Shown here: positions 11,969 through 22,679 of the stretch, in pieces
Position numbering within the stretch: the stretch's first letter is position 1
Layout: each line of letters opens with the position of its first letter
NCBI GenBank assembly: GCA_014904845.1
Contig: MU119205.1
Span: 62,001-126,000 of the forward strand
Source of the DNA: Acephala macrosclerotiorum
Lineage: Eukaryota > Ascomycota > Leotiomycetes > Helotiales > Mollisiaceae
Direction of reading: 5' to 3'
DNA: 64,000 nucleotides
Made by a program: the position numbers and the translations under genes
Notes under the pieces: generated by a model
What the model saw: the letters and a program-made list of their open reading frames with translations, nothing else
What the model was told of the DNA's origin: nothing
The model's database searches: none

Positions 11969-14900
11969 AACTCCACCTAGTGTAAAATTTCTTTACTAAG
12001 AATTACCCGGGTTTCTTGTTCGAGGTAGCTGATGAGGCAAGGAGGTGTCAAGCTTGGGGAGTGCAAGTACCGTACTATTCGCTTGGTTGTTGTAAGTGCA
12101 AGAAACCCGAGAAGGAAGAAGCATATGAATTATGAGTTGAAGCCTTGCTTCGTAGTGAGGGGAGGTACTTCTTACTCCTCTTATTTCGACTAGAGTGTAA
12201 TAATTCTCAATGTCTGCATCCTACTCACACAATTCGCCTCGAGGAACATATAAAAATGTCATACCCCATTCTCTACTCATTTAAGACCTGAAAAAGTGAC
12301 GTCAGAGAAATAGTCAAGAATACAGACATTCAATAATTGATAGTCTTGATACTTCATGCGACTTTGGGCAGAAAAGCAATGAATGTGCTGGGAGCCTCGA
12401 AATTCTCCGGTTCGTCTAGAGCGAAGGCGAAGAACTTGAGAATTGGGGTAGGCATAACTTGCAATGTCCGATATCGCAATACGCCCGAAATAACTCAACA
12501 AATGTCCAAAGCAGAGGTCTCACTGTCCTCTGCAAAGAATGCGTAAGTGTGGTGGCAGTCTGAGGGCACCGGAGATATCACCGGAATAAATGTGTTTGAG
12601 CATTCGTTGGTAGATATACAAATTTCAAGTCTGTAGAGATCTCGACCACAAATCAGCGCTCTGTCTAGAGTGTCGATACCTATGAGTTAGGAGCCACGCA
12701 AAAGCTTCCTTGCTATTCTCTGGGGCATATGCTCGACCCTGATATTGGATATTAATGTTCTCGCATATTGCCAAGCGAAATGAGACTTCAGCGCTGCCTG
12801 GACACAAATTGTGGTGCCTTTCCTCTTTTCCCTCGACGCCCGTGGGATTGCGGAAGTAATTGGAGGCAGTAGAGGCGATTCTACACAAGAATGTGAGGTG
12901 TGGGAGAAGTCGACTCGAAGCTCCAGGGTCTGTGTGGAATGCAATCTGCAAAGGATACCCATTACAGCCTTGATTCAGCCTCACGGCAGACAGACAACAG
13001 GTGATGCATGCAGATTCCGCTCTTGCCGCCGTTGACTAGTATGTGGCATTGTTTCAGGCTCGAAGTCCAACACTGCTGCAAGACCAGTTCGTGGTTCCTC
13101 CAATGAACATATTGTATGTTTCTTGCACTTGCCTAATTTGCTACTTGACCTAGTAGGTGCTGCAGTGCGGTTGAGGTCGCTGATCTACTGGGATATGATG
13201 GCTTTGGCTGGTTGCATGGAGGTGGAGGTAGATGTAGAAATGCCTGGGCTTCAGACTTTTTGTGATTCTGAATCGAAGCAGAAGCCCACACTCTACCGCG
13301 GATTTCGTCGATATCAAGCTTGATGTATTGTATGCACACAATATATGCGTGAGTGAATTACTGTCAGAATTAGAGGAAAAGTGGTATGATACTTCATATG
13401 CCTTCTAAGTTTGCCTTCTAAGTTGAAGCGATTGCCCAACTGTGAAGGACTCGAAAGATGGCCGCCTCCAGAGCCTTGTTCCATGAAAATGTTTCGGCTT
13501 GCGGTAATGTCTTGTGTTCGGTAGTAGGTTGGGCTTTGTTCGAACAAGTTTGGTGGCGAAGAGGGAGATGTAGGGCTATAAGGATTTTGGTGGCGAGGAG
13601 AGGGCGTTTACAGGACAAGCCGTCGCTGTTTTACCGGAGGGAAACGGGCATTGATTGAGCGCACTAATTCAGCAGGTTTTAGCATGTGAGAACCTTGAAC
13701 AAGCTTCTCGATGATGCGTCTGGGGGATCGCAGGAGAGTTGAGAGGATTTTATGATGGACTTGGAGATGTTACTTGGATGTTCCACAGCTTGCAGGATCA
13801 GTTTGGTGCTTGAAGGGTCATGTCAGGGTAAATCGAGCGCTCCCATTTCGTGCTGCAGGGTGGTCCAACACTCCGGCAACTACCAGCCAGTTTCCCGATT
13901 AACCCTCAACTCTCTACAAGACAGATTAACATTAAATCAACAACTAATTATAACAAAATTGTAATATGAGGGAGTACACATGGCTTTTAGGGCAATAATG
14001 AGTGTTCAATAAAGCTGTGTCAAGTGCCTTTGACAGATTGGTGCTCGTAGGTTGTGGTACGGCAAGGGGATCTCTCCAAACCAGTGGTATCCTGTCCGTA
14101 TCGATACCTCCACCAACATGTCCTACTAAAATTTCGGTCCAATTCGTTTCGTACCGGCAACGTCGTTAAGAGCTAAGGCGCTACTCACGCCCACATAGAG
14201 ATAATCTGAGTTTCGACAACATGGTTGGACACCCTGAGGCGGCACGATGCTCCTTGTTTCGAAACTGCCACAAAGCCTTGATTCGTTAGACCTGCGGCTG
14301 GCGTTCGCAAGCCGGAGGCATTTCAAGGCTAGGGTCGTTAGGCATATTTGAACGAGTCTCCAGCGGCTCTAGTCCCATGGGGGAATTTTGCGAAGAAAGT
14401 TCCCTCGGTCCGACCCTCTCTCCTCATTGAATGTCACAATCCCTAGCATAAGACTATAATAGCTAAGCGCCCTTTCTGCATGTTTTTTCTCGGCCGAAGT
14501 TTTGGGGATCCTATAACTCGCCTTCTGTGGTTCTCGTATAAGCTTGCAGGTACATGAGTATGCGGTGATGATGCAAGAGATAGTTCAAGAAGGGAAAGAG
14601 TTTAGACCTCAAAATGACTGCTTGACGCTCGGGCCAAGGACGCCAAGGCGGCAATATGCCGCTGGACAAGCAGCACCCGCAGAGCCTCTTCGAACACCCC
14701 AAACTCTCCCGGAAAGACTGAATTCCAAGGCGGTCTCTAATTAAATCTCACAGCTGTGTCAGGCATGTCTGCGGGCCGTTGATCCCGCTGTTGCATTGGC
14801 TTATGCAGTTGGGGTCATGCCAGGAGAAGTTGATGAGTTCTGTTGGACATGAACAAATTCGAGTGCATATTGCGATAACAATGTGTGCATTAGGGCAAAG

Positions 14901-16300
14901 CAAGTGACAATGCAGCCAATCGTTTAGTCAGCTTTGTCAAGTGCAGCGGCGTGTCGAAGTTTGGCGGACCGTATCTCGTGCGTGAGTCGTCCCCTGCATA
15001 AATGGAAAAAACCTCGTTCGTGCATGATGGCCGCATACAACACCGCCAGGATTGGACGGTCATTCCGGAGAGGGTGTGGGGGACGAAAAATATGGGAAAT
15101 CGAGCAAGTAATCGCAAATCTGTACGCAGAAGAGCAACGTCCCAAACCTATGGGTGACTTCAAAAAACATCAAGCCTCGCACGTTTAGTGTTGGGATTGC
15201 TATGCACGCTGCAGGCCGCGAGCTGTGTGAGATCGATCTCCCGTCGGCGCCCTCACTTCTGGGTGCCATCCCATGCTTCGTCTTTCGGAGTGACTCTCCA
15301 CGCGATCGCCCATGTTCTCAAGCTTTTAAGAAGGTTGATTGGGCGCTTAGAACCTCCGAATCTTCAGCGACGATCCATTTGCGAATCGAAATCGGAGCAC
15401 GTATCGGGTGATACTGCAATAGGAATCCAAAGAGGATAGATGTCTCAGTAACTCGCATTGGTGAGCTACATCCACTGCAGCACAAGGATCCGATTTTTCA
15501 GCTGGCACATACTGGCACACCTAATGCTCGAGATTCTACAAATGGCGTTGTAGATGCTGAAGACGCCTAGCAGGACAGGAGAAGCCTGCGGATTTTCAAG
15601 CCCCCTTTACACTCTAATACCTTGCCCAAAGGCTGTCAATGGGCGCTGGCTTTTAGTAGAGTGCTCCTTGATGATGGGGCGAGGTAAGAGCAGGCCTCAT
15701 TCTGGGCATTATTGGCCAGCTCGTCTGTTCCAAGCCCGCAAAAGTACCTGCCTGTCCTTTGCAAATGTGATGCTGTGCCGGAGCATGGCAGCGACAGATC
15801 GCATTCTCGGAGGGTGGTAGTCCTTGCCAGTAATCACCATGCCTTCCGGAATCATCGCCGAGGGGAAAGAGGGCATTTCTGCAGAGGCTGGTCTAACATC
15901 GTTATTAATATGGCGACCAAGACAGAATGGAGGTGGATATGCAAGGGGACGGTATGATGCCTCTTGAGGTGTGGTGAGGTTTCCAGGGGGCGACGACTCG
16001 CTGCCATAGCCATGCGCCTGCTGTTACTCAAGAATCCGTCGTGTTGTGTACCTAGGTACGATCTTCCATCGTGGGATTTTGGTTCTCGTATCCGTTCCTG
16101 AACAGCAGTGTTGTCGTGAACTCGTCGCGCGTGCCTCCACTGCAACTGTACGGTAAGAGCATCAACTGCATCCTCGCACTCGCAGCGGTGCGGCATCCCA
16201 CGCATCTCGGGATCATGTTGAAAGGGCAGGTCGAAAGTGTGGCATGGTGGGTGTGTGGGTGTGTGGGTGTGTGGGTGGACCGTGAATATCCCTTAGGCTA
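11969..16300. other. Gene-poor region
   Basis: No supportable gene. The most protein-like pieces are on the minus strand: 12984-12625 (LTFLCRIASTASNYFRNPT, ENINIQYQGRAYAPENSKEA) and 13547-13314 (SPTYYRTQDITASRNIFMEQ). Both lack domains and consistent splice sites, and may be further remnants. A 13-bp direct repeat, tgccttctaagtt x2, lies near 13399-13424. From about 13.7 to 16.3 kb I see nothing but short random ORFs. Confidence 0.45.
16248..16277 (+). repeat. 8-bp minisatellite, about 3.75 copies
   Basis: The unit tgggtgtg is repeated head to tail, with the last copy truncated. It lies about 720 bp upstream of the GBP2-like start codon. Confidence 0.85.
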
Positions 16301-16995
16301 AAACGAGCTTTCGCTGTTGTGAGCTTGGGCCACCATGATTGGTCGATGCTGACAGAGGTTCATCGACGCGCGCAAAATCCAACTACCTCCATCGCGTCCG
16401 TCTCGACAGCAGCTCCATCCCCTCACCTGCACTTTCCCAACGCAGCCAGCTGCCACGCATCGCACTGCCAGACGAAAAGCAGCGCTGCCTTTTCGTACGT
16501 ACTCGCGCCTTTGTTTTACCTTGAATTCGAGGAACCCGGCGCTTTGGTATCGCCCGCGGATCCATTGGCCCTCCATCCTGCTCTGCAAGACCATTCCGAG
16601 TGTTGTGCAGCCCCTCACCATCAGGTAAGAACCTTCCTTCTATGCCCCTCTGTCTGCATCTGCGTCTGCGTCTGCGTCTGTGTTGCGTCTGCCTGCTGCG
16701 GCGGCGGCGGCGGCATTGAGACCTGCTGCCATGCCACTGCGAGGAGTGTCGCCCAGAAAGAGGAAGTGTTGGGTTGCTTGCAGCACAGCGCGCCTCCTTT
16801 TCCGAAGATGCACGAAAGCTCTTCCATCCGTATGCTTTTCTGCCTCTGATTGGAGCTGACCTTCCCCATCTCACCCGCAAAGACTGTCCCACTAACTTCT
16901 CAGGATTTTCCATTCCAGCCCTGCCTGCCCGGCACTAGAACTCGAATACCAGACGGACACCGACTTGCCCAAAGGCACGCATCTTAACCACAGCC
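16301..16995 (+). promoter_or_regulatory. Promoter/leader of the GBP2-like gene, possible 5'UTR intron
   Basis: This pyrimidine-rich stretch directly precedes the start codon. It contains a possible leader intron with donor caggtaagaa at about 16623 and acceptor ccattccag ending at about 16919. Within it are a CTGCGT hexamer run (about 16655-16690) and a (CGG)5-6 tract (about 16698-16715). Two 176-codon ORFs on opposite strands here (16319-16849 and 16383-16913) are low in complexity and probably artefacts. There is no direct proof of a transcript start. Confidence 0.35.
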
Positions 16996-19430
16996 ATGTC
17001 AGGTGCAGGTTAGTTTGTCCCCCAGCACTCGCTCCTTCTTGTTCTATTCACTATCGGTCTCGATCTCGATCTGTATCTCGTTGCTCCTTCGGCTTTTGTT
17101 CTTCTGCCTCACACAATCATCGTCCGTCCACCGGATCATAGTTCTTTACATACTAATTTTATTTCTACCAAAGCAGACGACTCGTACCGCCCGGGAGTAA
17201 GTTTCACATTCCTCCACACCCTTTTTTCATTTTACCTTGAGGCCGGGCGAAATTGGGCCCGTAAAGCTGCAGCCCCATGGTACTTCCCCATCCGCCTTTG
17301 AAAGGTGGCTTCTCATCGCAAGTGAGAGGTCCAGTAAGGCCTAGTTGCGGAAACTAAGCTACACACCTTGATGGACGTGGGCTAATCAACGACCCCCAAC
17401 ACACTACACGGCCAAAGTTCTACAACATCATCAACTTACCCTTCTCACATTATTATCAAGCCTGCTTGACTTGATGATTGAAACAGAGACTTACGTGTCG
17501 CAGCGCGAAAGATCCCCAAGACGTCGGTCTCGATCACCACGTTCTTCCAGGCGTCGCTCCTACAGCCCTCGTTCTCGCAGCCGCAGCCGTGAGGACCGCC
17601 ACCGCAGCGACAGAAGATCAAGAAGCCCAATCAGCGGCGGAATGTCTGCCACCGGAGGAGTTCCCCATAGGTCCTTTGAGGAGCGAGCTCAAGCTAGAGA
17701 GCAGATGTTGTCCACTCTTCGAGAGTCTTCCCAGCAAGACCGTCGGTAAGTATTCAATGGGGAGGGGTTTGGGAATGAGTTGGCTTATGTTGGTGAAGGG
17801 TCTACGTTGGTAACCTTAGTTATGATGTCAAATGGCACCATCTCAAAGACTTTATGAGATCTGGTTAGTAGGCAAGCATCGCCTCATTGATTCAAGAGCT
17901 GACGGTATTCTTTAGCCGGAGAGGTTCTTTTCGCAGATGTGTTGTTGCTTCCGAATGGAATGTCGAAGGTGGGCGCCTATACGTAGCTGGCATTTTGTGT
18001 TTTTCTTTTCTGGTCATTGAAGGAATGTTGGATTGACGGATTGGGACGTTGTTCCGTGGGTTATGTAGGGATGCGGGTAAGTTCAGAACCTTTGATTGTT
18101 TTTCCTTTTTTTCCGTTTTTTTTTTTTTTTTTTTTTTTTTTTTGAGACTAGAACCTAACCTACAATAGCATTGTAGAATATGCCACGAGGGAGCAAGCTC
18201 AACAGGCCGTCAACACGCTCAGCAACCAAAACCTCATGGGTCGACTCGTCTATGTTCGAGAAGTATGTCTCGCCCCTTATTTAACGTAAATTTGTTCTAA
18301 TGCTTCGAACAGGATCGTGAGGCCGAACCTCGATTCACGGGCCCACCAGCAGCTGGTCGCGGCGGTTACGAAGGCGCAGGACGTGGTGGATTTGGTGCCG
18401 GCGGATATGGCGGTGGCATGGGAGCTGGTGGTGGTGCTGGTGGTGGCGGCCGTCAAATTTATGTGGCCAACGTTTGTTCCATCCCTTCTTTTCTCTCTGA
18501 AGTTCCTACTGGGGCCATCATATTGACTGAGAGATCTAGCTCCCGTACACTGTTGGATGGCAGGATCTGAAGGACCTCTTCCGACAAGCTGGTAAGTCTC
18601 GTCTATGCAGCTAACAGGAAAATAGACGTTGAAATTAACACTTTGTCTTACAGCTCGCAATGGTGCAGTCATCCGTGCCGACGTCCACGTTGGACCTGAT
18701 GGTCGTCCCAAAGGTTCCGGTATTGTAGCCTTCGAATCTCCCGATGATGCTCGCAATGCAATTCAACAATTCAATGGTTACGATTGGCAAGGTCGCCCTC
18801 TTGAGGTTCGTGAAGACCGATTCGCTGGCTCTGGTCCCGGTTTCGGCGGCCGTGGTGGGTTTGGTGGACGCGGAGGCTTCGGTGGTGGATTTGGAGGTCG
18901 TGGTGGATTTGGAGGAGGCCGCGGTGGATTCGGTGGTGGATTCGGTGGAGGTCGTGGCGGATTTGCAGGTGGCTATGGTGGAGGTGGAGCTGGTGGTTTC
19001 GACGGAGGAGTTGTAGCTTCCACTGCAGCACCCAACCCCTTTACCGACTACGCTACTTCTGGAACCGAGAGAAGCGAGATCATCTACGTCCGTAACGTAA
19101 GTGTTGATATGGATGCATTCCCAACATCCAGACTAATTTTTTTTCCAGCTCCCATGGTCTACCAGCAATGAGGATCTTGTTGAGCTTTTCACCACCATTG
19201 GGAAGGTCGAGCAAGCCGAAATCCAATATGAGCCCAATGGTCGATCCCGAGGAACTGGAGTTGTTCGATTCGATACTGCCGAGAACGCCGACACCGCTAT
19301 CGAGAAATTCTCTGGCTACCAATACGGTGGACGCCCTCTTGGACTGAGCTTCGTCAAGTACCAAACTCCTGGTGGTGGAGATGCCATGGAGACGGAGGCT
19401 ACCAGTTTGACTCAAGACCAGATCATGTAG
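16996..19430 (+). CDS. GBP2: Gbp2/Hrb1-like three-RRM mRNA export factor
   Basis: SR-like nuclear mRNA-binding protein of the Gbp2/Hrb1 type, which loads on transcripts with TREX and takes part in export quality control. Eleven exons: 16996-17008, 17177-17196, 17504-17745 (start could be 17489), 17799-17863, 17916-17968, 18069-18076, 18169-18262, 18313-18471, 18540-18591, 18654-19096 and 19149-19430. The model gives 476 residues. An RS-rich N-terminus ([17 protein letters not shown]) precedes RRM1 at about 93-165 (VYVGNL, SKGCGIVEY), RRM2 at about 214-290 ([19 protein letters not shown]) and RRM3 at about 379-455 ([18 protein letters not shown]). A long RGG/GGF repeat separates RRM2 from RRM3. 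The RNP1 motif of RRM1 is assembled across an 8-nt microexon, and the intron after it carries a run of 28 T. All exons join in frame to a stop. Confidence 0.88.
18116..18143 (+). repeat. T28 homopolymer inside a GBP2 intron
   Basis: An uninterrupted run of 28 T lies in the 92-bp intron at 18077-18168, between the microexon and the next exon. It would serve as an extreme polypyrimidine tract. Its length is likely to vary and to be error-prone in sequencing. Confidence 0.9.
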
Positions 19431-20246
19431 AAACCCCTTCGGATTCCTCCCAACGGATGCCAACGGACTGGTGTCCAAGCAACAGTTCGGCAACGCGTGT
19501 TACACCACTCTTTCCTCGCATGGATCTACTTTCCTTACTTGTACCCCATTCCTCGCACGAAATACTAGTGAAAGCATAGCAACCGACAGCTGAAGGCGTT
19601 CTCTTCATTTAGCCTCCTTTCAATTTGCTCGCTCACCGCCGACGGATCATGAGATTGCACAACTAGGGTTATGGAGAGGGGAGGATATGTGCTTTTCTCA
19701 GTCTACAAAAGTTTTCCATTCCGATCAAGCTCAGAAACATGTGCTTAGATGCGGTTTATACAGTAAATCGATGATTTGGAATTATTTGCAGGGTGCTAGG
19801 ATGAGTGAGCTGTGAAAGTGCAATTGTTGTTGTGTGACAAGCTATAATCGGGTGAATGGTGCCTCAATGACTTTCTAATAATGCAAAGTAATACCATTTC
19901 ATTTATGTTTTCGGGCCCTCCCCTTTATATATTTCGAAGCTGTTGCTTTATCTTGATACCTGCTGACAATCATATGTAGGACTCGAAAGTGACCCAAACA
20001 CGGTATTTCAAGTGTTGTGAATCACACGTACAATAATGTATCATAAGATATCATTCACTCTTCCTGCTGTCCCAAGTCATAAATAAAATCCATCGTTTCC
20101 TAACCACACCTCCTCACCGACCTTTGATTCACAATCTCAACGCGCTACTCAACCACCATATCGACAACATTACCTCTACCGCCACTAAGATCATCCGCCC
20201 TACGCACGGAGAGCGCAACATATTTATCGAACATCCCTGACGTGAG
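19431..20246. other. Intergenic region after GBP2
   Basis: This is the 3' flank of the GBP2-like gene and the leader of the next plus-strand gene. ORFs here are short shadows. I see no gene or structured RNA. Confidence 0.55.
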
Positions 20247-21495
20247 ATGTGCCAAGTTATCCCTTTTACGCTACCCTGCTGTCGCAGAGTATACGTCTCG
20301 ATCTCGAGACTCCCGAGCTGTCCAGCCTCATGGCCCAAGAGCAAGTGCCCACCAGAGCTCTGCATACAAGTGCGTGGAACTGAACCTGAAGCGCGACCTA
20401 CAGGAGTTTGCTGGAGATGTAAAGCGCAAGCTGATGGCAAGACTGGTTTCGAGAAAGACATGCTAAGACCTGGTATCGACAAGGCTTATATTGTGCTTGG
20501 ACTTGAAGAGCTGGGAATCACTGGTAGGAGGCGACAAGTTGAAGAGGGAGGACACTGTTGGTTCTGTAATGCGAGAGGAGGCTGCAAAGAGTGCGGCGCG
20601 GACGAGATGAAGCCAGAGGATCAACAAAGTCGAGGAATACGCGAAGAGACCCCCAGCAGCAGCAAGAAGAGACACCGAGAGCCACGGCCGGAAAAAGAAC
20701 GGGCTCATCACAAGAGGGTCAAGATTGAGAAATCCGAGGCTGGTCCATCAACACCAAGATCCATGATTTCGACTCCCAGAGCACCGATATCAAATCCTGC
20801 TTATTCACCTCCAACGAATCCCAGCTCGTACCCCGAACCAAATTCTTCCATGATGTGGCAGCCTCCGATGCACTCTAATAGCCATTTTAGCGCTGGCTAC
20901 AACTACGGTGCTTCTTCGCCATCTCAAGGCATGGCCCCACAGCAACAGACCCCTCCCAACCAAAGCGCTATGTTCAGCCAACCTGGCTCGGGCTCTTGGA
21001 ATCCTAACAATTTCAATCAGGACTGGCAAAGCACGTCTTACAATACTAGTACACCAATTGCAGGAGAATTGTCAAATGGAAGTATGCAATACAATGCCAG
21101 CGCTCAATTCGTGGGCAGACTCTCAGGTGGGAATTATCAATACAATGCCAGCTATGGACCGGTAGAAGAACATTCAAGTGGCGATATCAAACATATTGAT
21201 CCTATTCTACTGCAATCAGAATTCAAGCCGGATCCGGAGCTTAAGAATGAATCAAGCCCCCCTACTCAAGCACCCTGGAATGATGATTCTCCTTTTGAGG
21301 TAACGCATTCCTACTTTGCTACTTGCTGACAGTACTGACGTTTAGCAGGGCAACTTTGAAGATCTCGATGAGAATGAAATGGCTCGGATCTTCGAAAATT
21401 TCAATAAGGAACAAACCGAGAAGGAACAGGTATTGGACCAGGAGGGAGCTCAACAATCTACCTACATCGATCCCAAGTTGCTCTCGTCCAGCTAG
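20247..21495 (+). CDS. Unrecognised Cys-containing fungal protein
   Basis: Hypothetical protein of 400 residues in two exons, 20247-21299 and 21349-21495 (or from 21346, adding one Gln). The start is fixed by an in-frame TGA nine bases upstream of the ATG. The N-terminal third (about 1-125) carries paired cysteines, CC at 11-12, then CWRC, CWFC and CKEC, which could bind zinc. A basic patch follows (SSSKKRHREPRPEKERAHHK), suggesting nuclear location. The middle is a long Pro/Ser/Asn/Gln-rich disordered region, with the imperfect repeats MQYNASAQFVGRLSGG and YQYNASYGPVEEHSSG. The C-terminus is acidic, EDLDENEMARIFENFNKE, ending in IDPKLLSSS. This layout (Cys region, basic patch, low-complexity activation-like region) would suit a chromatin or transcription factor, but I do not recognise the family and assign no function. 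Confidence 0.7.
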
Positions 21496-21970
21496 TCTAC
21501 GTCAGGTTTCTGTTCCCTTTAGAACTTCGTGCGATGCACTTTTGGTGGATAATACCATACTGGTATTATGAGACGATTTTGGGGCTGGCAGGGTCTATTC
21601 CTTTTGACAGAATACGACCTAGTGCTACGTCCTGTTATCCTGTATATTCGAATCTTCAGAAAGGGCCGCATGTTTTCAGTTAGGGGTATACGTGCACTGC
21701 ACTGATGACTTGAGTGGTCAATTGGTCGTCAGTCAGTCGCTGAGCTGATGGTTGTGGAAGGATACACATCATGATAAAGCGTTGAGGTTGGACAACATAC
21801 ATTAGCATGTTTTTAGCAATCAGCATACTTTACGATACCATGACGTCCCAGAAAATGTGAGAAATAGAGCTTGTTTTGCTGCCGATGTCCGTCATCGGCT
21901 CAGGTATCGCTTCACCAATGTTCCTTCCCAACATGCCCTGCAAGACAATGTCCCAGATGACCGAAATAAT
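21496..21970. other. Convergent intergenic region
   Basis: This is the 3' flank shared by the plus-strand gene at 20247-21495 and the minus-strand SRP14 gene. No gene is seen. Confidence 0.6.
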
Positions 21971-22522
21971 TCAAGCCTTTTTGGTTTCAGCAACTCCAGC
22001 AGAACCACCGCCTGCTCCCAGCTTCTTTTTTTTCGCCTTCAACTTCTCCTTGTTCTTACTCCTGTCCCTCTTCTTCAATCCTGACATGCCTAGCTTGCAC
22101 ACCTCCGCATATTTGCTATAGAAGCTCTCTAACGCATCCACCTCTACAATCGTTGACAACTTGATTTTCTTATCCCTTTTCTCCTTCGATTTCCCATTCG
22201 TCGCCCGGATTATGATCGGTAAAGGTTTTGAAAGGTTCTGATCGGGGAATGGTTGCGAAGTGCTCGATTCTGGGGCGTCTGATGCATCAGCGTCTTCTCC
22301 ATATGCCACTGTGCTGGTTAGATATACTGTGAAGTGTGGATTGATCAAGGCGGTCTTACTGCGCTTTTGAGTCAGGAATACACTGCCATGATCCTTCTGT
22401 CGTCGCTCGTCGAAGAGCTCCGAGAGGTGTAGGAAGAACTGTTTGCTATTAGTGACGGTGCGTACCTGAAACATCGGCGCATAGTGACGTACATCATCAT
22501 TACTCAAGTGACTTTTCGACAT
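21971..22522 (-). CDS. SRP14: Signal recognition particle subunit SRP14
   Basis: Small Alu-domain protein of the signal recognition particle, involved in elongation arrest. Exons on the minus strand are 22522-22493, 22438-22360 and 22308-21971, for 148 residues. Spliced, the N-terminus reads MSKSHLSNDDFFLHLSELFD, then RRQKDHGSVFLTQKR joined to MAYGED. Later come LPIIIRATNGKSK, a basic stretch, VEVDALESFYSKYAEVCK and a Lys-rich tail. These match the fungal SRP14 pattern. Both introns, 54 and 51 bp, are multiples of three with no in-frame stop, so the unspliced DNA reads as one 183-codon ORF. Splicing is preferred because it restores the family sequence and both introns have GT..AG ends; the first also has a CTAAT branch motif. 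Divergent from SGD1, with 157 bp between start codons. Confidence 0.88.
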   Translation of the reverse strand: MSKSHLSNDDVRHYAPMFQVRTVTNSKQFFLHLSELFDERRQKDHGSVFLTQKRSKTALINPHFTVYLTSTVAYGEDADASDAPESSTSQPFPDQNLSKPLPIIIRATNGKSKEKRDKKIKLSTIVEVDALESFYSKYAEVCKLGMSGLKKRDRSKNKEKLKAKKKKLGAGGGSAGVAETKKA

Positions 22523-22679
22523 GACTGCGGCGAGGTGGGATGTGAAATGGAGTGCGTAGTCTGGGATGTCTTTTGGTTGTGCGTTCTTGGTGGGGTGACT
22601 ATTTTATGCGGAGATTCGGCCGCAGTATAAATTTCTCGAGATTCTGGCGAACTTCTTTTGCAAAGTATTATAGAAAAGC
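22523..22679. promoter_or_regulatory. Shared divergent promoter, SRP14 / SGD1
   Basis: Only 157 bp separate the two start codons, so the core promoters must overlap or abut. A TATAAAT-like string (gtataaattt) lies at about 22625-22634, oriented towards SGD1. No other regulatory site could be assigned. Confidence 0.5.

Noticed and set aside
16319..16913. Two 176-codon ORFs on opposite strands
   Set aside because: Both run through CTGCGT and CGG repeats in the leader of the GBP2-like gene, giving Cys/Val or Arg/Gln low-complexity proteins. They are probable artefacts.
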